Of a stretch of 7,010 nt of DNA, positions 1-6,318 are shown piece by piece. The stretch's first letter is position 1. Each line of letters starts with the position of its first letter. Source of the DNA: Chloroflexota bacterium (GTDB lineage Bacteria; Chloroflexota; Limnocylindria; P2-11E); contig JANXXG010000076.1 of NCBI GenBank assembly GCA_025350745.1, forward strand, positions 1 through 7,010, given 5' to 3'. The notes under the pieces were generated by a model. It saw nothing but the letters and a program-made list of their open reading frames with translations, did no database searches and had not been told where the DNA came from. A program made the translations under genes and the position numbers.

Positions 1-600
1 GCCAAGGGCGTATGGCAGACCGATGACCGACACGGCCCAATCCCATTGGCCGGTGACGATGAAGTAGGTGCCCCCGATCATGAGCGGACCCCACACGAGG
101 ATCACCGCGAGCTCTCCGAGGCCGATGTACTTCAGCGGCCAGGTGTAGAAGAGCACGAAGATCGCTCCGGCAAGGAGGAGTGCGACGGCGATCGGGCCAC
201 GGACCGAGACGAGGTACGCGCCGATCGCGATCGCGATGATCCCGCTGAACGCGGCGTAGCCAAGGAGCCCACGCACCGATAGCAGACCGTGCTCGAGCGC
301 GTGCAAACCGTAGATCGCGCGGAAGTAGTTGTTCTTGTCGACGCCTTTCAGATGGTCCGTCAGGTCGTTGAGCAGATTGTTCGTCGCATGGGCGAGGAGC
401 AGCGCCACGGCGGCCAGGAGCCACAGCACCGGGTCGAACCGGCCGGCGCGGATGGCGAGCAGGCCGGCGATCGCGACCGAAATGAACGTGATCACGAGGA
501 CCGAGGCGCGGGCGATGATGAGCCACCGCGAGACGAGGTCGAGCCGCATCCACGCGGATGGCTCGATCCGCTGGACGGTGACGAGGGCACGGCCCCACAT
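1..600 (-). CDS. menA: UbiA-family prenyltransferase, MenA-like (3' end beyond the window)
   Basis: This is a polytopic membrane prenyltransferase, most likely the MenA type that attaches an isoprenoid tail to 1,4-dihydroxy-2-naphthoate in menaquinone synthesis. Reading the minus strand from the ATG at 600 gives 200 residues with no stop before the window edge. Hydrophobic segments lie at about residues 27-50, 58-73, 112-130 and 137-152. The family's first Asp-rich motif is present as N78-D79-L-T-D82 followed by K85-G-V-D88, which binds Mg-diphosphate. It is followed by the typical F-Y-T-W-P-L-K-Y cytoplasmic-loop stretch. The second Asp-rich motif would lie in the missing C-terminal part. 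In-frame GTG codons at 615 and 612 are alternative starts, and the upstream in-frame stop is at 634-636. I am confident of the UbiA family; the substrate (naphthoate rather than another quinone or lipid precursor) is inferred from the motif form. Confidence 0.75.
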   Translation of the reverse strand, partial: MWGRALVTVQRIEPSAWMRLDLVSRWLIIARASVLVITFISVAIAGLLAIRAGRFDPVLWLLAAVALLLAHATNNLLNDLTDHLKGVDKNNYFRAIYGLHALEHGLLSVRGLLGYAAFSGIIAIAIGAYLVSVRGPIAVALLLAGAIFVLFYTWPLKYIGLGELAVILVWGPLMIGGTYFIVTGQWDWAVSVIGLPYALG

Positions 601-615
601 GCGGATGTTCACCAC

Positions 616-673
616 GACATCAAGTCTACGGGGCTAACATGGACGCGCAGGACATGATCGGAGTGGGTATCAC
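616..673. promoter_or_regulatory. Divergent control region between menA-like gene and zinc-ribbon gene
   Basis: This gap separates two genes read outwards. On the minus strand TAGACT (628-623) fits a TANNNT -10 box and ends 7 nt before a GTG at 615 that is in frame with the prenyltransferase, the geometry of a leaderless transcript. On the plus strand TAACAT (635-640) fits a -10 box for the zinc-ribbon gene, and GGAG at 660-663 is a plausible ribosome binding site 10 nt before the GTG at 674. I see no good -35 hexamer for either box, so both promoter calls are weak and rest on position. Confidence 0.3.
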
Positions 674-934
674 GTGGGACGGAAAAAGCGGGTCGGATTC
701 GCTGATCTACAGGCCACACACGCTGAATTGACGGGTGGGGCGATCAAGTGCCCCGAGTGCAACCGGGTCGTGTCCGAGGCAGACGGCCTCAAGTACGTCC
801 CGGCATTGGGGCAGCGCGAGTCATCGCTCGCGACGCTCAACTGTCCGCGCTGCCGCACGATGCTGAGCATTCGCTTTCTCGCGGCCAACGAGGCGCCGGT
901 CGCATCAGATCTTCAGAGCGGACGCAAGGCCTGA
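674..934 (+). CDS. Small four-cysteine zinc-ribbon protein, function unknown
   Basis: An 86-residue soluble protein starting at GTG, with GGAG 10 nt upstream and an in-frame stop at 635-637 that limits the start. It has two CPxC knuckles, C26-P-E-C29 and C57-P-R-C60, spaced 27 residues apart, which is the pattern of a single zinc ribbon. The N-terminus is basic (RKKR at residues 3-6), which would suit nucleic-acid contact. The region after residue 70 looks unstructured. There is no catalytic domain and I do not recognise a named family. It ends 25 bp before the acyltransferase/acyl-CoA synthetase gene on the same strand, so the two are probably cotranscribed. High-GC DNA produces many chance open frames, but the paired knuckles and the gene-like position favour a real gene. 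Confidence 0.6.
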   Translation: MGRKKRVGFADLQATHAELTGGAIKCPECNRVVSEADGLKYVPALGQRESSLATLNCPRCRTMLSIRFLAANEAPVASDLQSGRKA

Positions 935-959
935 GCTGATCCGGCACGACGGCGCGGGT

Positions 960-3659
960 GTGATCCCCGGATATCCCGCCCATCGTGAAGCCGATGTCGT
1001 TCTGCGCGACGGCAGCGTCGTTCGGATCCGGCCGGTGCGGCCCGGGAACGAACCCGCGATCCTCGCACTGCTCGGGGCGCTCGAGAGCGAGTCGCGTCTG
1101 AACCGCTTCTTTTCGCTCGGGACCGATATGCCGGGCGAGGCCCGTCGCGCGGTGGATGTCGACTACGAACGGACCTACGCGCTCGTCGCGATCGCAGGAG
1201 TCGACCGGCGCATCGTGGCGCACGCCGCGTACTTCGCAGAGCCACTGGGATCGGCAGAGATCGCCTGGGTCGTTGCCGACGACCGCCAGAACAATGGCCT
1301 CGGGACGCTCCTTCTTGCGCACCTGGCCGAGCACGCCGAGTCGCTCGGCATCGGTCCGTTCGTCGCGTATGTCCCGCCCGAGAATCGCCGGATGATCGAT
1401 ATGCTTCGCGAGAGCGGATTCCCGCTGCGGACCTCTCGGTCGGACGGACAGGTGGTGCTCGAGTTCCCGACATCGCTCACCGCGATCGCGCGGGACCGGT
1501 TCGAGCGGCGCGAGCTCATCGCGGCGGCGGCGAGCGTCGGCACACTTCTGTCGCCAGGCTCGATCGCGGTGATCGGCGCATCTCGCTCTCGTGGCACGAT
1601 CGGCGGGGAAGTGTTCCACAACCTCCTCGCCACCGGCTTCAATGGCCCTGTCTATCCGGTGAACCCCGCCGCACGCGTGGTCCAATCCATCGCGGCGTAC
1701 TCGTCGATCCGCGATCTGCCTGGTCCGGTCGATCTCGCCGTCATCGTGGTCCCTGCCGCGAGCGTGCTCGACGCGGCGCGCGAGTGCGCAGCCGCAGGCG
1801 TTCACGCACTGGTCGTCATCTCGGCTGGCTTCGGTGAGACCGGGCCGAACGGAGTCCGGCTGCAGCACGAGCTTCTTTCGATCTGCCGCGACGCCGGGAT
1901 ACGGCTCGTCGGGCCGAACTGCATGGGGATCATGAACACCGCCGGCGCGGTCCGGATGAACGCCACCTTCGCGCCCACCTTCCCTCCCGCCGGCCGGGTC
2001 GGCTTCATGTCGCAGAGCGGGGCCCTCGGTCTCGCGATCATCGACGAGGTGGCCCGTCGCGGGATCGGGCTGTCCTCCTTCGTGTCGGTCGGGAACAAGG
2101 CCGACGTGTCGGGCAACGACCTGATCCAGTACTGGGCGACCGATCCCGCGACCGACGTGATGCTTCTCTACCTCGAGTCCTTCGGGAACCCGCGCAAATT
2201 CGCGCGGCTGTCTCGCGAGATCGGACGGAAGAAACCGATCCTCGCCGTGAAGAGCGGTCGGTCGGTCGCAGGCGCCCGGGCGACCTCGTCCCACACCGGC
2301 GCCCTCATCGCCGCATCCGACGTGACGGTCGATGCGCTGTTCCGCCAGACGGGGGTCGTTCGTACCGAGACGCTTGCCGAGCTTCTCGATGCGGCAGCCC
2401 TCTTCGCGACGCAGCCGCTTCCGGCCGGACGGCGGGTCGGGATCGTGACGAACGCCGGCGGGCCCGCGATCCTCTGCACCGATGCGTGCGACGCGCGCGG
2501 CCTCGAGGTACCGCAGTTCCCTGGAGACCTCCAAGCCGCATTGCGGCAGTTCCTCCCCGCCGAGGCTTCCGTCGGGAATCCGGTCGACATGATCGCCTCG
2601 GCAACACCGGAGCAATACGCCCGCGTGATCACGACCATGGCCGCGAGCGATGCGGTCGACGCGATCATCGCGATCTTCATCCCACCACTCGTCACCCGGC
2701 TCGCGGAAGTCGCCGCGGCGATCGCGACCGCCGCCCGTGACCTCCCCCGGCCGGTCCCGCTCATCGCGGTGCTCATGTCCGAGGACCGGGCGCAGGCGGT
2801 CCTCGCCGATGCACGCGTGCCCGTCTATCCGTATCCGGAGGATGCGGCGCGCGCGTTGGCCCACGCGGCCGCGCATGCGGAATGGCGTGTCCGGCCGGCT
2901 GGCACGGTGCCGACGTTCGCGGATGCCCGCACGCCAGCCGCGGCGGCGATCGTGGGCTCGGCCCTTGTCGCGGGAGGCGGCTGGCTTGCACCGGGCGACG
3001 TCGCCGAGCTGCTGTCCTGCTACGGCCTGACCCTGGCGCCGTACCGGATCGTCGGCACGCCCGAGGCCGCCGGCCTGGCCGGGGAGGAGCTCGGCGGCGA
3101 GGTCGCGCTGAAGGCGATCGCACCCGGCCTCGTGCACAAGACGGAGGCGAATGCCGTCCGGCTCGGCCTTGGCGGTCGCGTGGCCACTGCCGCAGCTGCG
3201 CACGACCTTGCTGCCGATGTGACGCGGGCAGGCCATCGGCTGGAGGGATACCTCGTCCAGCGGATGATCGGCCCGGGTGTCGACATGCTGGTGGGCATGG
3301 TCCACGACCGGTCGTTCGGCCCGGTCGTGGTCTGCGGCGCCGGTGGCACCGCGGTCGAGCTCATGAACGACGTGAGCGTCCGCGTCACGCCACTGACGGA
3401 TCTCGACGCGAGCGACATGGTGCGGTCGCTCCGGACGTTCCCGCTCCTCGACGGTTACCGCGGCCGGCCGAAGGCCGATGTCGGCGCACTTGAAGACGCG
3501 GTCCTGCGGATCGCCGCGCTCGTGGAGGCGCACCCCGAAATCGCGGAGCTCGACTGCAATCCGGTGATCGTCCTCGCGAGCGGTGCCGTCGTGGTCGATG
3601 CCCGTATCCGCATCGAGGCCGTCGCCCCGTGGCCACCGATGGGCGCCCTCTCCTCGTAG
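960..3659 (+). CDS. GNAT acyltransferase fused to NDP-forming acyl-CoA synthetase (Pat type II layout)
   Basis: An 899-residue cytoplasmic fusion. Residues about 14-172 form a GNAT domain with the acetyl-CoA pyrophosphate loop Q110-N-N-G-L-G115 and a candidate catalytic Glu100 in the preceding strand. Residues about 197-295 are a CoA-binding Rossmann domain (SIAVIGAS at 201). About 345-490 is the succinyl-CoA-ligase-like domain, and about 680-899 is an ATP-grasp domain ending in ELDCNPV. Proteins of this kind acylate lysines, classically of acetyl-CoA synthetases, and so shut down acyl-CoA production. GNAT-first order is the layout described for actinobacterial Pat enzymes, the reverse of enterobacterial PatZ. 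Unlike PatZ, this protein keeps the phosphohistidine motif S-S-H445-T-G-A-L and a second His in H726-K-T-E, so the synthetase part may be active. The start is GTG with no strong ribosome site, and no other in-frame start precedes the GNAT fold. The substrate is unknown. Confidence 0.9.
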   Translation: MIPGYPAHREADVVLRDGSVVRIRPVRPGNEPAILALLGALESESRLNRFFSLGTDMPGEARRAVDVDYERTYALVAIAGVDRRIVAHAAYFAEPLGSAEIAWVVADDRQNNGLGTLLLAHLAEHAESLGIGPFVAYVPPENRRMIDMLRESGFPLRTSRSDGQVVLEFPTSLTAIARDRFERRELIAAAASVGTLLSPGSIAVIGASRSRGTIGGEVFHNLLATGFNGPVYPVNPAARVVQSIAAYSSIRDLPGPVDLAVIVVPAASVLDAARECAAAGVHALVVISAGFGETGPNGVRLQHELLSICRDAGIRLVGPNCMGIMNTAGAVRMNATFAPTFPPAGRVGFMSQSGALGLAIIDEVARRGIGLSSFVSVGNKADVSGNDLIQYWATDPATDVMLLYLESFGNPRKFARLSREIGRKKPILAVKSGRSVAGARATSSHTGALIAASDVTVDALFRQTGVVRTETLAELLDAAALFATQPLPAGRRVGIVTNAGGPAILCTDACDARGLEVPQFPGDLQAALRQFLPAEASVGNPVDMIASATPEQYARVITTMAASDAVDAIIAIFIPPLVTRLAEVAAAIATAARDLPRPVPLIAVLMSEDRAQAVLADARVPVYPYPEDAARALAHAAAHAEWRVRPAGTVPTFADARTPAAAAIVGSALVAGGGWLAPGDVAELLSCYGLTLAPYRIVGTPEAAGLAGEELGGEVALKAIAPGLVHKTEANAVRLGLGGRVATAAAAHDLAADVTRAGHRLEGYLVQRMIGPGVDMLVGMVHDRSFGPVVVCGAGGTAVELMNDVSVRVTPLTDLDASDMVRSLRTFPLLDGYRGRPKADVGALEDAVLRIAALVEAHPEIAELDCNPVIVLASGAVVVDARIRIEAVAPWPPMGALSS

Positions 3660-3672
3660 CGCGCCCGCGTCG
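3660..3672. other. 13-bp gap between two convergent genes
   Basis: The fusion gene ends with TAG at 3657-3659 and the phosphofructokinase gene ends, on the other strand, with TGA at 3675-3673. The gap is too short for a hairpin terminator and I see none at either gene end, so the two transcripts probably overlap or terminate inside each other's coding sequence. Confidence 0.6.
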
Positions 3673-4842
3673 TCAGTCCGAGAGCATCACCGAGAACCCG
3701 TTGCGGCCGTCGTACCGGGGGCGAAATCGTTCGGCGTTGTAGTAGCGCGCGACGTCGACCGTGCGCGGTCCGAGACGCGGATCGGGCACCGGCACATGGG
3801 TATACCGGCCGCCGCGGATCGCGACCATGCGGCCCGAGGTGCCATCGGCGATGAGGTCGACCGCGATGTTCGCGAAGGTCGTCGCGACCATTTGATCGAA
3901 CGCGTCCGGGTCGCCGCTCCGCAGGTCGTACGTGAGCTGACTCGCGATGGTCTCCTCGCCCGTGCGTCGCCGGATCTCGCCGGCCAGGGCTTCGCCGATG
4001 TCGACCTTGCGCCGGTGGCCGAATGCGTCTGGATCGCCGAGCTCGCCGACCTGGGCACCGACCCAGATCGCACCCTCGGCGGCGATGACGAACGCGTAGC
4101 GGCTCGGGTTCGCCTGCTTGTCGGCGACGAGGAGCGCGATGAGTCGGTCGAGCTCGAACGGGGCTTCCGGGATCAGGCATCGTGCCGAGGTGACGTACGC
4201 GATGTGGAGCGCACTGAATCCGGCGTCACGGCCGAAGATCCGGAACACGCCGATCCGCTCGTGAGAGCCGAGCGTCGTCCGCTGCCGGTCGATGAGCTCT
4301 TTCGCCCGAGTGACAGCCGTCGAGAATCCGATGCAGTACTCGGTGTCGCGAACATCGTTGTCCATGGTCTTCGGGATCGCGATGAGCGGCACACCGTGCG
4401 TGGACAGCACGTGCGCGTACCCGAGCGTGTCGTCGCCACCGATCACGACGAGGTGATCGATACCGAGCCCCGCGATGTTCTCGAGCACCACGGACGTCAG
4501 GTCATAGCTGCCTTCTGTGGTCTCGTAGCGCGCACGATCGTTGAGAAGGTGCGGCGGCAGGCCCTCACTCCGCAGGCGGGCGGGATTGGTCCGAGATGTG
4601 TGCAGCATCGTGCCGCCGGTGCGATCGATGGTCCGCGTGTTCGCGCGGTCGAGGGGCATGACGTGATCGCGGTCAAGAGCAGGGCCGAGACGGAGGTGCG
4701 TGAGACCTCTCCATCCGCGGCGGATCCCGAGCACCTCATAGCCGAGCTCCGTCGAGCGGTAGACGACGCTCTTGATGACCGAGTTCAGGCCGGGTACATC
4801 TCCGCCGCCGGTCAGGATCCCGATCCGATGCGTTTCGGTCAC
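3673..4842 (-). CDS. pfkA: Phosphofructokinase, probably pyrophosphate-dependent
   Basis: A PfkA-family enzyme that phosphorylates fructose 6-phosphate at C1 in glycolysis. From the GTG at 4842 it is 389 residues, longer than the 320-residue E. coli enzyme but normal for the long clade. The nucleotide or diphosphate loop is G8-I-L-T-G-G-G-D-V-P-G-L-N20. G135-G-D-D138-T carries Asp where ATP enzymes have Gly. P-K158-T-M-D161-N-D carries Lys in the second selector position and keeps the catalytic Asp161. Asp plus Lys at these two sites is the recognised signature of pyrophosphate-dependent enzymes, which are reversible. LRSGDPDAFDQ matches the later conserved substrate-binding block. An ATG at 4893 would add 17 residues before the conserved start and lies inside a candidate -10 box, so I prefer the GTG. 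The gene follows the coiled-coil gene on the same strand. Confidence 0.9.
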   Translation of the reverse strand: MTETHRIGILTGGGDVPGLNSVIKSVVYRSTELGYEVLGIRRGWRGLTHLRLGPALDRDHVMPLDRANTRTIDRTGGTMLHTSRTNPARLRSEGLPPHLLNDRARYETTEGSYDLTSVVLENIAGLGIDHLVVIGGDDTLGYAHVLSTHGVPLIAIPKTMDNDVRDTEYCIGFSTAVTRAKELIDRQRTTLGSHERIGVFRIFGRDAGFSALHIAYVTSARCLIPEAPFELDRLIALLVADKQANPSRYAFVIAAEGAIWVGAQVGELGDPDAFGHRRKVDIGEALAGEIRRRTGEETIASQLTYDLRSGDPDAFDQMVATTFANIAVDLIADGTSGRMVAIRGGRYTHVPVPDPRLGPRTVDVARYYNAERFRPRYDGRNGFSVMLSD

Positions 4843-4888
4843 TCCGTTCGATCCAACGTGGCCAGCTTCGGCCGCGACGACTCGACCG

Positions 4889-4916
4889 AGCATACGTCCC
4901 GGTGTTCGGCGGTCAG
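4889..4916 (-). promoter_or_regulatory. Candidate housekeeping promoter for the phosphofructokinase gene
   Basis: On the minus strand CTGACC (4916-4911) and TATGCT (4894-4889) are separated by 16 bp, matching four of six bases of TTGACA and five of six of TATAAT. Transcription would begin near 4882, about 40 bases before the GTG at 4842. The -35 element overlaps the stop codon of the upstream coiled-coil gene. AT-rich hexamers are scarce in this DNA, which makes the match more notable, but it is a pattern match only. Confidence 0.35.
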
Positions 4917-5545
4917 GCTACGGGCACGTCCCGCGACAGGCCGCGCATGCGCTGATCTGCAAGACGCTCGGCCTCGCTCCACCAGCCAGCGAGCTTCTGC
5001 TCCTGCTCGCGGAGGCGCTCGCCAAGCTGGGCCTCGAAATCGTTGAGCTGACCCATCAGCCGCTCGCCGAAGCGCTGCTCCTCGGCGGTAAGCTCGGCCG
5101 CGACCCGCAGCCGCTCGGCCGCGGCCCACGCGTCGAGCTCGGTGACGGCCGCCGCACGACGCTCCCGCAGTAGCTCGACCTCGGCCGCGATGGCTGCGTC
5201 GAGGCGCTCTGCGAAGCGACGCTGCTGCTCTGCGGCGAGCTCCTCGCTCCGACGATCGAGCTCCTTGAATCGCTTGGTCAGGGCCTCTCGCTCGAGCCGC
5301 TCCATCAGGGCCAGGCGATCGTCCGCGCTGAGGACAGTGGGGAGCGCTGGGGCGACCGGCGCGGCTTCGGTGGCCGCGACGCGCGCGGCCGGGGGCGGCG
5401 GCAGGAGATCCTCGTCCTCCACGAGCATCGCGGGCGGGGCCGCGATCGGCCGCGACGGACGCAGCTGGGTCGCCGGACGCCATGTCTCTACATCGGTGAG
5501 CACACGAGAAGTGTGACCGCCGTCCGCGCCGCTTCCCTCACCCAT
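4913..5545 (-). CDS. Coiled-coil protein of unknown function
   Basis: A 210-residue protein from the ATG at 5545. I do not recognise it. Residues 1-72 are rich in Pro and Ala with an acidic patch (VEDEDLLPPPP at 42-52) and look disordered. Residues about 73-203 are almost free of Pro and Gly and rich in Glu, Arg, Ala, Leu and Gln, consistent with one long alpha-helical coiled coil. There is no signal peptide, membrane segment or cysteine. A tryptophan pair (WW) sits near residue 186. The start is uncertain: a TTG at 5566 and a GTG at 5503 are also in frame, and none has a clear ribosome site. It lies 42 bp after nth and 70 bp before the phosphofructokinase start, all on one strand, so it may be in an operon with one or both. 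A structural, scaffold or DNA-segregation role is possible but not shown. Confidence 0.6.
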   Translation of the reverse strand: MGEGSGADGGHTSRVLTDVETWRPATQLRPSRPIAAPPAMLVEDEDLLPPPPAARVAATEAAPVAPALPTVLSADDRLALMERLEREALTKRFKELDRRSEELAAEQQRRFAERLDAAIAAEVELLRERRAAAVTELDAWAAAERLRVAAELTAEEQRFGERLMGQLNDFEAQLGERLREQEQKLAGWWSEAERLADQRMRGLSRDVPVA

Positions 5546-5587
5546 CAGGGGGTGCGCGGGTAACAAGAAGGGGCGTTGGTCGCCGGC

Positions 5588-6262
5588 TCAGCGCGAGCGG
5601 ATCACGCCGACCTTCGGGCACAGATCATTGAGCGGGCACTGCGAGCAGATCGGTCGCAGCGCGACGCAGACATGTCGGCCATGCCGGATCAGGTTCATGT
5701 GCGCCTCGTACATCTCCCCGGGCTCGAGCGCCGCCTGCAGCAGCTGCTGCGTCTGTACGGCGCTCGCCCGGGGCGGCACCAGGCCGAGCCGGATCGCGAC
5801 TCGATGGACGTGCGTATCGACCGGGAAATAGGGCTTGTCCAGCGAGAAGAGGAGCACGCATGCCGCCGTCTTCGGACCCACGCCCGGCAGGCCGACGAGC
5901 AGGTCGAACAGCCGATCGTGGCGGATGCGGCGGAGCGCGCGGTCATCGAGCGCAATCCCGCGTTCGCGGATCGAGCGGAGCACCGCTCTGATACGCGGCG
6001 CCTTCGTCGGCGCGAGGCCGCCGCTCCGGATCACGCGCTCGATGAGCGGGATCGGCGCGTCGGCGACATCCTCCCAGGTGGGGAGCGCCAGGCGGAGATC
6101 GGCGTACGCGCGATCACGATTCGTGTCGTTCGTGTTCTGCGACAGGATGGTCAGGACGAGCTCGTCGAGCGGCGGGAGCCGGCGCGGCGCGGGTGGCACG
6201 CCATAGGCCCGCCGCAGCCGGCGGGTGATCTGACGGAGGCGTGCAGCGAGCGTTCGCACCAT
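5588..6262 (-). CDS. nth: Endonuclease III-type DNA glycosylase/AP lyase with 4Fe-4S cluster
   Basis: A 224-residue base-excision repair enzyme that removes oxidised pyrimidines and cuts the abasic site. The helix-hairpin-helix motif L-P-G-V-G-P-K131-T-A carries the Schiff-base lysine, and P-V-D149-T-H-V-H-R-V carries the catalytic aspartate; their 18-residue spacing equals that of E. coli Nth (K120/D138). The C-terminal cluster ligands C199, C206, C209 and C215 form the canonical C-x6-C-x2-C-x5-C loop. The N-terminal substrate-pocket helix reads I-L-S-Q42-N-T-N-D-T-N, a variant differing from the S-A-Q-A-T-D of E. coli and resembling thermophile and archaeal homologues. The ATG at 6262 is the natural start. 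It is divergent from the sigma factor gene across 56 bp, and a 13-bp palindrome touches its start codon. Confidence 0.93.
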   Translation of the reverse strand: MVRTLAARLRQITRRLRRAYGVPPAPRRLPPLDELVLTILSQNTNDTNRDRAYADLRLALPTWEDVADAPIPLIERVIRSGGLAPTKAPRIRAVLRSIRERGIALDDRALRRIRHDRLFDLLVGLPGVGPKTAACVLLFSLDKPYFPVDTHVHRVAIRLGLVPPRASAVQTQQLLQAALEPGEMYEAHMNLIRHGRHVCVALRPICSQCPLNDLCPKVGVIRSR

Positions 6263-6275
6263 GAGCAGTCTGCTC
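6263..6275. promoter_or_regulatory. 13-bp perfect palindrome, possible operator between nth and sigma gene
   Basis: GAGCAG-T-CTGCTC is a perfect inverted repeat with 6-bp arms. It abuts the nth start codon on one side and the GGAAT element of the sigma promoter on the other. A repressor or activator bound here could affect both divergent genes. No second copy was seen by eye elsewhere in the window. Its function is inferred from position only. Confidence 0.35.
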
Positions 6276-6302
6276 GGAATGCGGCGGTCAGCACGGGGTG
6301 TT
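6276..6302 (+). promoter_or_regulatory. SigR/SigH-type promoter (GGAAT-N19-GTT) upstream of the sigma gene
   Basis: GGAAT (6276-6280) and GTT (6300-6302) are separated by 19 bp. This matches the promoter pattern published for actinobacterial SigR/SigH sigma factors (GGAAT, 18-19 bp, GTT). The gene it precedes encodes a sigma factor of that same group, so autoregulation is the simple reading. Transcription would begin about 8-10 bases after GTT, leaving a leader of roughly ten bases or fewer before the ATG at 6319. Confidence 0.55.
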
Positions 6303-6306
6303 CACC

Positions 6307-6312
6307 TAGAGT
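6307..6312 (+). promoter_or_regulatory. Possible housekeeping -10 box (TAGAGT) for a leaderless sigma transcript
   Basis: TAGAGT fits TANNNT and ends 6 nt before the ATG at 6319, so transcription would begin at or next to the start codon. There is no ribosome binding site in front of this ATG, which agrees with a leaderless or very short-leader message. No -35 match is visible, so it may be a second basal promoter or chance. Confidence 0.3.
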
Positions 6313-6318
6313 GGATCC

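Noticed and set aside
46..657. Two plus-strand frames opposite the prenyltransferase
   Set aside because: Highly charged with no domain; the minus strand gives a continuous membrane protein with an NDxxD motif.
639..731. Short plus-strand frame starting at ATG 639 (30 residues)
   Set aside because: It overlaps the zinc-ribbon start in another frame, has no ribosome site, and shows no motif.
837..3533. Very long minus-strand open frame antisense to the acyltransferase fusion
   Set aside because: It is full of Arg, Asp, Gly and His with no recognisable domain, which is the usual mirror of a real high-GC gene; the plus-strand frame has clear GNAT, CoA-binding and ATP-grasp motifs.
4843..4893. 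ATG at 4893 as the phosphofructokinase start
   Set aside because: The extra 17 residues are not part of the conserved family start, and this ATG lies within the candidate -10 box; the GTG at 4842 directly precedes the conserved T-E-T-H-R-I-G-I-L-T segment.
3583..5046. Long plus-strand open frame across the phosphofructokinase
   Set aside because: Antisense shadow of low-complexity charged residues; the minus strand carries complete phosphofructokinase motifs.
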